From Alcanivorax sp. (GTDB lineage Bacteria > Pseudomonadota > Gammaproteobacteria > Pseudomonadales > Alcanivoracaceae), in the NCBI GenBank assembly GCA_013823245.1, contig PNLU01000010.1, positions 1 to 50,700 on the forward strand: a DNA stretch of 50,700 nucleotides, written 5' to 3'. Below the pieces are notes generated by a model. That model had not been told where the DNA came from. It saw only the letters and a program-made list of their open reading frames with translations, and ran no database searches. Shown here in pieces: positions 1 to 7,223 of the stretch (position 1 is the first letter of the stretch; every line of letters starts with the position of its first letter). The translations under genes and the position numbers were made by a program.

Positions 1-36
1 CATCAGACCATGATTTGCCCCCGCTGTTCAAACAGC

Positions 37-99
37 TTTTCCACAGGTTTTGCGGTTTCACACGCCTTTCACACAGGGCTGTACACAGAGTTATCCACA
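37..99. promoter_or_regulatory. Two DnaA-box-like nonamers at the left edge
   Basis: TTATCCACA at 91-99 is a perfect match to the strict DnaA box. TTTTCCACA at 37-45 differs from it by one base, and a weaker relative (CTGTACACA) lies at 79-87. The boxes sit directly upstream of the small gene at 113. They could be part of an origin-proximal DnaA-box cluster continuing left of the window, or a DnaA-controlled promoter. With only the edge visible, neither can be decided. Confidence 0.45.
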
Positions 100-112
100 A
101 GGACTGCCGTTG

Positions 113-286
113 ATGGGCGAGATACTGCCATTCAAGAAACCCAAGGCACCCCGCAAGGGTTTGTGCCAGCATGGCTTCCACAAGTGGGAGGTGTGCAAGG
201 CGAAGCAGTTTGATGTGAAGCAGGGGCGCCTGGTCACCGTATACCGCTGTGCACGCTGCGGCAAAGAGAAAGTAACCGCTCACTGA
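113..286 (+). CDS. Small conserved zinc-ribbon-like protein (57 aa)
   Basis: Product of unknown function. The ATG at 113 is preferred because the reading upstream runs through the DnaA-box region. The protein is basic and carries a probable metal-binding set: Cys and His in CQHGFHKW (about residues 18-25) and a CARC knuckle near the C-terminus. In between is a stretch reading KQFDVKQGRLVTVYRC. I recall similar 55-60 residue proteins in Pseudomonas and Marinobacter relatives, without an assigned role. It lies 16 bp upstream of fumC on the same strand, so cotranscription is likely. The protein could bind RNA or another protein through a single zinc site, but nothing here shows that. Confidence 0.7.
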   Translation: MGEILPFKKPKAPRKGLCQHGFHKWEVCKAKQFDVKQGRLVTVYRCARCGKEKVTAH

Positions 287-302
287 CATCAGGAGGTGGA
301 GC

Positions 303-1679
303 ATGGCCGGACACCGGGTTGAACGGGATTCCATGGGCGAGATGACGCTGCCGGAATCCGCGCTCTGGGGCGCCCAGACTCAGCGGGCTGTGGAAAACTT
401 TCCCATCCATGGGCCGTTGCCGTCGGGATTTATCCACGCCGTGGCGCGGATCAAGGCCAGCGCGGCAGCCGCCAACCGGCAGCTGGGTCTGCTGGCACCG
501 GAGCAGGCCGAGGCCATCATCCAGGCGGCACGGTCGATCATGGCCGGGGAGCACGATGACCAGTTTCCGGTGGACGTCTACCAGACCGGCTCGGGCACCA
601 GCACCAACATGAACGTCAACGAGGTGATCAGCCATCTGTGCGCCGGGCAGGGCACGACGGTGCATCCCAATGACCATGTGAACCTGGGCCAGAGCAGTAA
701 TGACACGATTCCGACGGCCATCCACCTGAGTGCGGTTGAAGCGGTGACGGGGCAGTTGCTGCCGGCACTGCAACACCTGGACGCCACCCTGGCGACCCGC
801 CAGAAAGAACTGGATCAGGTGGTCAAAACCGGCCGCACCCATCTGATGGATGCCATGCCGGTGACGCTGGGGCAGGAAATCGGCGGCTGGCGCAGCCAGC
901 TGGCGTTTGCGGTGCAGGGGCTGCGGCAGGCGCGGGACGGGTTGCTGGCGATTCCCCAGGGCGGCACGGCGGTGGGGAATGGCGTCAATACCCACCCGGA
1001 CTTTGCGGCGATCTTTGCCCGCGACCTGAGCGAATGTACGGGCTATAACTTCGAGCCGATGGACACCGCCTTTGCCGGGCAGAGTGCCATCGACCGGCCG
1101 CTGGCGTTGTCGGCGGCGCTGCGCGGCTATGCCGTGGTGCTGATGAAGCTGGCCAATGATCTGCGCTGGATGAACAGCGGGCCCATTGATGGCCTGGCCG
1201 AAATCCAGTTGCCCGCAGTGCAGCCGGGGTCGTCCATCATGCCGGGCAAGGTGAACCCGGTGATCTGCGAGTCGGCCTGCATGGTGTCGGCACAGGTCAT
1301 GGGTCTGGACCAGGCGAACACCCTTGCCGCCCAGAGCGGCAACTTCCAGCTCAACGTCATGCTGCCGCTGGTGGCCGCAAATCTGCTCGACATGACCGGG
1401 ATGCTGGCCAATGTCAGCCGTATCATGGCGGATCGCGCCCTCGCCGGATTCACGGTGAACCATGATCGTTTGGCCGCTGCGGTGGGCCGAAATCCGATTC
1501 TGGTCACGGCGCTGAACCCGGTGATCGGCTATGAAAAGGCAGCGGCGATAGCGAAACAGGCCTACGCCTCCGGGCGCGCTGTGCTGGATGTCGCGGAAGA
1601 GATGACGGATCTGCCCCGTGACGAGCTGGCGCGCTACCTCGATCCCGAGCGACTCACCCGGGGTGGGTTGCAGGATTAA
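303..1679 (+). CDS. fumC: Class II fumarate hydratase
   Basis: Interconverts fumarate and L-malate in the TCA cycle; class II enzymes are iron-independent cytosolic homotetramers. At 458 residues it is close to the 467 of E. coli FumC. Family signatures visible are SGTSTNMNVNEV (about 98-109), KTGRTHLMDAMP with His180, and the superfamily signature GSSIMPGKVNP (309-319), whose Ser310/Ser311 lie on the mobile active-site loop. The ATG at 303 follows a strong AGGAGGTGG ribosome site. The same signatures occur in argininosuccinate lyase and aspartase, but the overall pattern and length fit fumarase best. In Pseudomonas the class II enzyme is induced by iron limitation; no Fur box was identified here. 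Confidence 0.96.
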   Translation: MAGHRVERDSMGEMTLPESALWGAQTQRAVENFPIHGPLPSGFIHAVARIKASAAAANRQLGLLAPEQAEAIIQAARSIMAGEHDDQFPVDVYQTGSGTSTNMNVNEVISHLCAGQGTTVHPNDHVNLGQSSNDTIPTAIHLSAVEAVTGQLLPALQHLDATLATRQKELDQVVKTGRTHLMDAMPVTLGQEIGGWRSQLAFAVQGLRQARDGLLAIPQGGTAVGNGVNTHPDFAAIFARDLSECTGYNFEPMDTAFAGQSAIDRPLALSAALRGYAVVLMKLANDLRWMNSGPIDGLAEIQLPAVQPGSSIMPGKVNPVICESACMVSAQVMGLDQANTLAAQSGNFQLNVMLPLVAANLLDMTGMLANVSRIMADRALAGFTVNHDRLAAAVGRNPILVTALNPVIGYEKAAAIAKQAYASGRAVLDVAEEMTDLPRDELARYLDPERLTRGGLQD

Positions 1680-1707
1680 CTGGCATCACAACAACATGGA
1701 GTCTTGC

Positions 1708-3351
1708 ATGACCGCAAAGATCATCGAACGTACGGCCTCCGCCGTGGACCAGCCGCTGGTCATTGGCAGCATTCTGGCGGCAGGCGTTCGCAATGCCCCG
1801 GATCAGGAAATCGTATACGCCGACAAGAAGCGCATGAGCTATCGCGAGTTCGGTGAGCGCATTCACCGTCTGGCGGGCGCCCTGACGAAAGCAGGGGTCA
1901 AACCGGGCGATACCGTCGCGGTGATGGATTGGGACAGCCACCGCTATCTGGAATGTTTCTTCGGCATTCCGATGATGGGCGCGATCCTGCACACGGTGAA
2001 TGTGCGGCTGTCGCCGGAACAGATTCTCTACACCATCAATCATGCGGAAGATGACGTGATTCTGGTGAACCGGGAATTCCTGCCGCTGCTGGAAGCGATC
2101 CAGGATCGCATCGATACGGTCAAGACGTTCATTTTGCTGGATGATGGCGAGGGTCCACAGGACACCAGTCTGACGATTCAAGGGGAATACGAAGCGCTGC
2201 TGGCCGACGCCGCGCCGGAGTTCGATTTTCCCGAGCTGGATGAAAACACCCGTGCGACCACCTTTTACACCACGGGCACAACCGGGCTGCCGAAGGGCGT
2301 ATATTTCAGCCATCGGCAACTGGTCCTGCACACCTTTGCTGCGCGCGCGGCCATGACCGGTGATGGCCACGGTCGTTTCAATCAGCGTGATGTCTACATG
2401 CCGATCACGCCGATGTTCCATGTGCATGCCTGGGGTGTGCCGTTCCTCGCGGTGCTGCTGGGTGTGAAGCAGGTGTATCCGGGTCGGTATCTGCCGGAAG
2501 TGCTGCTCAAGCTGCTGGTCACGGAAAAAGTGACCTTCTCCCACTGCGTGCCGACCATCATGCAGATGCTGCTGGCTTCCGAGGCAGTGAAAAAAGTCGA
2601 TCTGTCCAACTGGAAAGTGATTATCGGTGGTTCGGCGCTGCCGAAGCCGATGGCGAGAGCCGCGCTGGACATGGGCATCGATATCTACACCGGCTACGGC
2701 ATGAGCGAGACCTGCCCGCTGCTGACCCTGAGCTTCATGATGCCGCATATGGAAGACTGGGATCTGGATCGCCAGGCGGAAGTGCGCAGCCGCACCGGGC
2801 GCCCCGTGCCCATGGTTACTTTGCGCATTGTCGATGAAGACATGAACGACGTGCCGCATGACGGCAAGAGCCAGGGCGAAGTCGTGGTGCGCGCGCCGTG
2901 GCTGACGCAAGGCTACCTGAAGGACAAGGAAAACTCCGAACAACTGTGGCGCGGCGGCTGGCTGCACACCGGCGATATCGGCGTGATGGACAGCGACGGC
3001 TACCTGAAGATCACCGACCGCATCAAGGATGTGATCAAGACCGGCGGTGAGTGGATCTCTTCGCTGGATCTGGAAGGTCTGGTGCTGCAGCATCCTGCCG
3101 TCGCCGAATGCGCAGTGATCGGCATTCCCGATGCCAAATGGGGCGAACGTCCGCTGGCGCTGGTAGTGAAAAAGCCAGGTGTCGAGGTGGAGGAAGCGGC
3201 CATTCGGGACCTGGTGGCCGAGTACGCTGACAAGGGCGTCATCTCGAAGTATGGCGTGCCGGAGCATATCCGTTTTGTCAGTGAACTGCCGCGCACCAGC
3301 GTCGGCAAGCTCGACAAGAAGGCGATGCGGGCGGAGCACGGTGAGGGATAA
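1708..3351 (+). CDS. AlkK-type medium/long-chain fatty acid-CoA ligase
   Basis: Activates a fatty acid to its acyl-CoA through an acyl-adenylate, releasing AMP and pyrophosphate. It is an ANL-superfamily enzyme of 547 residues, the length of the alkane-pathway enzyme AlkK (546). Visible motifs are the phosphate-binding YTTGTTGLPKG (about 185-195), YGMSETCP (about 330), GWLHTGDIG (about 418) and the hinge region DRIKDVIKTGGEWIS (about 436-450). An in-frame ATG lies 12 bases upstream at 1696, but the GGAG at 1698-1701 supports 1708. It starts 28 bp after fumC, so the two may share a transcript. The chain-length range cannot be read from the sequence; the AlkK-like pattern suggests medium to long chains. 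Confidence 0.9.
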   Translation: MTAKIIERTASAVDQPLVIGSILAAGVRNAPDQEIVYADKKRMSYREFGERIHRLAGALTKAGVKPGDTVAVMDWDSHRYLECFFGIPMMGAILHTVNVRLSPEQILYTINHAEDDVILVNREFLPLLEAIQDRIDTVKTFILLDDGEGPQDTSLTIQGEYEALLADAAPEFDFPELDENTRATTFYTTGTTGLPKGVYFSHRQLVLHTFAARAAMTGDGHGRFNQRDVYMPITPMFHVHAWGVPFLAVLLGVKQVYPGRYLPEVLLKLLVTEKVTFSHCVPTIMQMLLASEAVKKVDLSNWKVIIGGSALPKPMARAALDMGIDIYTGYGMSETCPLLTLSFMMPHMEDWDLDRQAEVRSRTGRPVPMVTLRIVDEDMNDVPHDGKSQGEVVVRAPWLTQGYLKDKENSEQLWRGGWLHTGDIGVMDSDGYLKITDRIKDVIKTGGEWISSLDLEGLVLQHPAVAECAVIGIPDAKWGERPLALVVKKPGVEVEEAAIRDLVAEYADKGVISKYGVPEHIRFVSELPRTSVGKLDKKAMRAEHGEG

Positions 3352-3385
3352 GCCAGGGCGGGTAATACCTCTGTCATAACCCTGC

Positions 3386-3418
3386 GTCACCCTGTCACCG
3401 TTTGGTGGTGGGGTGACA
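3386..3418. promoter_or_regulatory. Inverted repeat between the CoA ligase and the CBS kinase
   Basis: The 68-bp gap holds TGTCACC (3393-3399) and its exact reverse complement GGTGACA (3412-3418), separated by 12 bp. An overlapping alternative pairs GTCACCC (3386-3392) with GGGTGAC (3411-3417). It ends two bases before the kinase start codon, so it could be an operator or an mRNA hairpin occluding that start. No T-run follows, which argues against an intrinsic terminator. Confidence 0.4.
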
Positions 3419-3419
3419 C

Positions 3420-4760
3420 ATGGCAGCGGTACGTAAGACACGCATCAGTGATCTGACCATGCGCGTGCATCCGATCCCTCCGGGGATGCGGGTGGCGGAC
3501 GTGGCGGATCTGTTTCTGGCCGACGCCTGTCGCGATCTGCTGTGTTTGCCGGTGGTGCAGGATGGCCAGCCGCTGGGCGTGATCTCGCGTTACGCCATCA
3601 TGCGTATCTTCCTGCGCCAGTATGGTCGCGAGATTTTCGGCCAGCGCCCGATCGAACGCTTCATGAACACCGCCCCCCTGATGGTCGATATCGACGCCGA
3701 CGTGGAAGCGGCCAGTGCCTGGGTGCGCCAGCACATGGTGCTGCCGGTGACCGAGGATTTCATCATTGTCGAGCAGGGCCACTACCGTGGCATGGGCATG
3801 GTGACGTCGCTGCTGGAACTGATGGAACACCATGTTGCCCTGCGTGGCCGCGCGCTGGCGCGGGCCAACGCCAGTCTCAAGGCGTCGCAGGCGCATCTGG
3901 TGCAGTCGGAAAAAATGGCGTCCCTCGGCCAGATGGTGGCCGGCGTCGCCCATGAGATCAACACGCCGCTGGGGTATGTGCGCAGTAACGTGGAGCTGGC
4001 CCGGGATTTTGTCTCGCAGACCAGCAGTGCCCTGGTCGCCAGCCGCAACCTGATCCATTGCCTGCTGGACGAGCGCGCCTCCGACGAGGAAATCAGCGGC
4101 CATCTGATGACCGCTGCCGAAGAAACGGAAGCGGTATCGCAAAGCGGTATTCTGGAAGAAGTTTCACCGCTGTTTGATGACACCTTGCACGGCCTGGAAC
4201 AGATCAGCGAGCTGGTGGTGAACCTGCGCAATTTCAGCCGTCTGGATCGCGCCCGCGTGGACCATGTCAACCTGAACGAAAGCCTGGACAGCGCTCTGAC
4301 CATCGGCCGCAACCTGATCAAGCACAAGGCCGAAGTCATCTGTGATTACGGGGACCTGCCGAGCGTGGAATGCGCCGCGTCACAGATCAACCAGGTGTTC
4401 CTGAATATTCTCACCAACGCCGCCCAGGCGATCGCGGATTATGGCCGTATTACGGTGCGCACCCGGACCCTGGCTGACACGGACCAGGTGGAGGTCCGCA
4501 TCCGCGATAATGGTTGCGGTATGCCCGAGGAGGTGCGTGCCCGCATCTTCGATCCCTTCTTTACCACCAAGCCGGTAGGGCAAGGCACCGGCCTGGGCCT
4601 GTCGATTTCCTATCAGATTATCGAGCAGCACCGGGGCAGCATCGATGTGGTCTCGACACCGGGGGAGGGCACCGAGTTTGTGCTGTGCCTGCCGTGTCGC
4701 CAGACCGCTTCAGCAGCGCAGAACCCGGTGCTGGCCGAGGCCGCCGGGAGTGAAGCATGA
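3420..4760 (+). CDS. CBS-domain sensor histidine kinase
   Basis: Predicted soluble sensor kinase of 446 residues with no membrane segment. The N-terminal half (about 8-140) looks like a CBS pair: repeated units containing [18 protein letters not shown] and a second copy around [13 protein letters not shown] pairs commonly bind adenine nucleotides. After a short coiled region comes the dimerisation/phosphoacceptor helix with [11 protein letters not shown] (His178). The ATPase domain shows the N-box [15 protein letters not shown] (about 324-338), DNGCGMPE (about 363) and GTGLGLSIS (about 388). It overlaps the next gene by four bases (ATGA), so kinase and regulator are translationally coupled and almost certainly cognate. 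The ligand is unknown; an adenylate or energy signal is a reasonable guess given the neighbouring AMP-producing ligase. Confidence 0.85.
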   Translation: MAAVRKTRISDLTMRVHPIPPGMRVADVADLFLADACRDLLCLPVVQDGQPLGVISRYAIMRIFLRQYGREIFGQRPIERFMNTAPLMVDIDADVEAASAWVRQHMVLPVTEDFIIVEQGHYRGMGMVTSLLELMEHHVALRGRALARANASLKASQAHLVQSEKMASLGQMVAGVAHEINTPLGYVRSNVELARDFVSQTSSALVASRNLIHCLLDERASDEEISGHLMTAAEETEAVSQSGILEEVSPLFDDTLHGLEQISELVVNLRNFSRLDRARVDHVNLNESLDSALTIGRNLIKHKAEVICDYGDLPSVECAASQINQVFLNILTNAAQAIADYGRITVRTRTLADTDQVEVRIRDNGCGMPEEVRARIFDPFFTTKPVGQGTGLGLSISYQIIEQHRGSIDVVSTPGEGTEFVLCLPCRQTASAAQNPVLAEAAGSEA

Positions 4761-5671
4761 ACGCCAAACCGACGTTGTTGTTCGTCGATGATGAAGAACG
4801 GATCCTGCGTACTCTGGTGCTGGCCTTCCGGGTCCGTTACCGGGTGCTGTCGGCCACCAGCGGTGAGGAGGCGATTGCGCTGTTACGCGAACACCCGGTG
4901 GATGTGGTGATCAGCGATCAGCGCATGCCGCAGATGACCGGGGTGGAAGTACTGCGCGCTGCGCGCGAGATCGCTCCGCACGCGATGCGCATTCTGCTGA
5001 CCGGCTATGCTGAACTGGCGAGCATTGTCGGCTCCATCAACGAAGGCGAAATTTTCCGCTATGTGCAGAAGCCGTGGCGGCTTGAGGAACTGCGCGACAC
5101 CATCGCCGAAGCGGTGGACATTGTCCACGCGGCCCGTGACGCGCAGACAACCCCGGTGGTGGCGAACCAGGCTCGTGCCGCAGGCATTATGGTGCTTGAT
5201 CGCACCCCGGCGCTGTTTGATCTGATCCGCCAGGCTCACCCTGAACACCATGTGGATACGGCGGACACGCTCGACGAGGCGCTGGAACGCATGGCGCGCC
5301 ATCCACCAGCGGTTCTGGTCACTGACCTGCAATTGCCGGAAGGGGACATCAGTGACGCACTGCGGTTATTGAAGGCACAACAGCCTGAACTGGTGGTGGT
5401 GGTGGTCACGGCGTTCCGCGATACCGGCCATCTGATCCGGTTGATCAACCAGGCGCAGGTCTACCGTGTACTGCCCCGGCCGGTGAGTCAGAACATGTTG
5501 CTGCGCAGCCTGGAAAGTGCCCTGAAGCATCATGACCTGTTGCGCGAACGCCCGGCGCTGCTGCGCCGCCATAGCGTGGAGGCCGTGCCGGAAGCACCGC
5601 AGCACAGTGACATCCAGCAACGGGTGCGGGGCTATCTGGATCGGCTGCGCGGGCGCACCAGCCCCGCCTGA
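4757..5671 (+). CDS. Response regulator with two receiver domains, no output domain
   Basis: Cognate partner of the upstream CBS kinase. Receiver 1 (about 5-122) is complete: acidic Asp11/Asp12, phosphoacceptor Asp54 in VISDQRMP, Thr82 in LLTGYAE and Lys105 in QKPW. It ends in the INEGEIFRYVQKPW pattern typical of RpfG/PhcQ-type receivers. Receiver 2 (about 142-258) is degenerate: a phosphoacceptor candidate Asp190 (VTDLQLP) remains, but the acidic pair is reduced to one Asp148 and the conserved Lys is Arg241 (LPRPVS). No DNA-binding, GGDEF or HD-GYP domain follows; the C-terminus is a short basic tail. It probably acts as a phospho-switch on a protein partner or as a phosphate relay. This is read from motifs, not from a known homologue. 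Confidence 0.82.
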   Translation: MNAKPTLLFVDDEERILRTLVLAFRVRYRVLSATSGEEAIALLREHPVDVVISDQRMPQMTGVEVLRAAREIAPHAMRILLTGYAELASIVGSINEGEIFRYVQKPWRLEELRDTIAEAVDIVHAARDAQTTPVVANQARAAGIMVLDRTPALFDLIRQAHPEHHVDTADTLDEALERMARHPPAVLVTDLQLPEGDISDALRLLKAQQPELVVVVVTAFRDTGHLIRLINQAQVYRVLPRPVSQNMLLRSLESALKHHDLLRERPALLRRHSVEAVPEAPQHSDIQQRVRGYLDRLRGRTSPA

Positions 5672-5694
5672 CAGCGCGCCGGAAAGGACGTAGC

Positions 5695-5727
5695 ATGGCG
5701 GCAGTTGTTTGCGACAGGCCGCCATGA
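5695..5727 (+). other. Possible 10-codon leader peptide coupled to the YgjP gene
   Basis: An ATG at 5695 follows a good ribosome site (GGAAAGGACG, 5681-5690) and reads MAAVVCDRPP before a TGA at 5725-5727. That stop overlaps the ATG of the metallopeptidase-like gene at 5724, which has no clear ribosome site of its own. Translation of the short ORF would therefore deliver ribosomes to the downstream start. The arrangement is seen directly; its function is inference. Confidence 0.4.
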
Positions 5728-6416
5728 CCGACGCCCAGCCCTTGCCCGAATACACCCTGATTCGCAGTGATCGTCGTTCGCTGGAACTGCGTGTGCTGAC
5801 GGATCAGCGTCTGGAGATCCGTGCGCCACGGCGCACCGCGCAGTCCGATATTGACGACTTTCTGCGCAGCCGCCTGTCATGGCTGGCACGCACCCGCGCA
5901 CGCCTGGCACAACGGGCCGCGCCACTGACCCTGCCGCTGGCGCACGGCGCCCGTCATCCGCTGCTGGGGCAGCCCGTGCAGCTGCATATCCTGACCGGCG
6001 CCCGGCGCGCACCTTTCTTGCTGGGCGACCGGTTGCAGATCCAGTTGCCGACCCCCGATGAAGCGTCCATCGGCCGGGCACTGGATGACTGGTATCGCCA
6101 CCAGGCGCGCACGGCCTTCAATGCCGAAATCGACCGCCAGTTCCCGTTTTATGCCGCCCGCGGGCACGCCCGCCCGACCTTGCGTATCAAGCGCATGAAA
6201 AGCCGCTGGGGCTCGCTGTCCACGCGCGGCTATATCAACCTGAACCTGGCGCTGATCCAGCTACCCCGACCGTGCCTGGAATATGTGGTGGCCCACGAGC
6301 TCTGCCACCTGGAACACATGGATCACGGCCCCGGGTTTCATCGCCTGATGGATCAGCGCATGCCGGACTGGCGTGCCCGCAAGGCGCTGCTCAACCGCTT
6401 GCCGGTGATCGCCTGA
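5724..6416 (+). CDS. YgjP-family (DUF45, M48-like) metallopeptidase-type protein
   Basis: Protein of 230 residues with the YgjP/DUF45 layout: variable N-terminal part, a KRMKSRWGSLS block (about 156-166) and the zinc motif HELCH (191-195). The likely third ligand is His201 in HMDHGPGF. The family is related to zincin peptidases such as SprT/WLM proteins and is often annotated as M48-family peptidase. A proteolytic substrate is not established to my knowledge. The ATG at 5724 is chosen over a TTG at 5709 because it overlaps the stop of a short upstream ORF with a good ribosome site. It is 89 bp upstream of an ABC exporter operon and may be independent of it. Confidence 0.85.
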   Translation: MTDAQPLPEYTLIRSDRRSLELRVLTDQRLEIRAPRRTAQSDIDDFLRSRLSWLARTRARLAQRAAPLTLPLAHGARHPLLGQPVQLHILTGARRAPFLLGDRLQIQLPTPDEASIGRALDDWYRHQARTAFNAEIDRQFPFYAARGHARPTLRIKRMKSRWGSLSTRGYINLNLALIQLPRPCLEYVVAHELCHLEHMDHGPGFHRLMDQRMPDWRARKALLNRLPVIA

Positions 6417-6505
6417 CCGTCGTCACCGGATGCCGCTACACTTGATCTGGCGCAATGCCACCCGGACAGACTCCGGGCATGCTCGGGATCAGGAGGAGCC
6501 GCACC

Positions 6506-7219
6506 ATGGTCGACAGACAACCGGTATTTCGCACCCGTGGTGTCACGCGGGTATTCGGTGACGGCCCGGCCACCGTGCAGGCGTTGCGCGGTGTCGACAT
6601 GAGCCTCTATGCCGGGGAATTCGTGGTGCTGCTGGGTGCGTCCGGCAGCGGCAAATCCACCTTGCTGAATATTCTGGGCGGGCTCGATACGGCCACCGAT
6701 GGTGAGGTCTGGTACCGCGATCAGAATCTGAGCCAGGCGAGCGAACGGGTGCTGACCCGCTTTCGCCGCCACCATGTCGGTTTTGTATTCCAGTTCTATA
6801 ACCTGATTCCCAGCCTCACCGCACGGGAAAATGTTGCCATTGTCACCGAGATCGCGGATGCGCCCATGACCCCGGAAGAGGCGCTGGATCTGGTGGGCCT
6901 GGCGCCGCGCATGGACCATTTCCCCTCGCAGCTGTCCGGCGGTGAGCAGCAACGGGTGGCCATTGCCCGCGCCATCGCCAAGAACCCGGCGGTGCTGTTG
7001 TGCGACGAACCCACCGGCGCGCTGGATTCGAAGACCGGCATCCGTGTACTGGAAGTGCTGCAGGACATCAATCAGCGTCTGGGCACGACCACGGCGGTGA
7101 TTACCCACAATGCGGTGATTGCCGATATGGCGGACCGTATGATCCGCCTCACTGATGGCCGCGTCAGCGAGGTGCATGAAAACACTCGCCGACTCAGCCC
7201 TGCCGAACTGCACTGGTAG
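6506..7219 (+). CDS. ABC transporter ATP-binding protein (MacB/LolD-like)
   Basis: ATPase subunit of an exporter-type ABC system, 237 residues. Visible motifs are Walker [10 protein letters not shown] (44-52), the Q-loop region [10 protein letters not shown], the signature [14 protein letters not shown] (about 144), Walker [13 protein letters not shown] (about 166) and the H-loop VITHN. The FQFYNLIP and DEPTGALD wording is typical of the MacB/LolD/FtsE branch that drives mechanotransmission permeases rather than substrate importers. The start at 6506 is set by AGGAGGAG at 6491-6498. Its stop lies 4 bp before the permease gene, giving a three-gene operon of ATPase, permease and adaptor. Confidence 0.92.
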   Translation: MVDRQPVFRTRGVTRVFGDGPATVQALRGVDMSLYAGEFVVLLGASGSGKSTLLNILGGLDTATDGEVWYRDQNLSQASERVLTRFRRHHVGFVFQFYNLIPSLTARENVAIVTEIADAPMTPEEALDLVGLAPRMDHFPSQLSGGEQQRVAIARAIAKNPAVLLCDEPTGALDSKTGIRVLEVLQDINQRLGTTTAVITHNAVIADMADRMIRLTDGRVSEVHENTRRLSPAELHW

Positions 7220-7223
7220 CCCC

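Noticed and set aside
234-1463. 409-codon minus-strand open frame opposite fumC
   Set aside because: Antisense shadow of a strongly conserved enzyme, with no family signature of its own.
1654-3441. 595-codon open frame on the minus strand opposite the acyl-CoA ligase
   Set aside because: Its His/Arg/Gln-rich translation matches no fold I recognise and mirrors the codon pattern of the real gene on the plus strand. Long antisense frames are common in GC-rich DNA.
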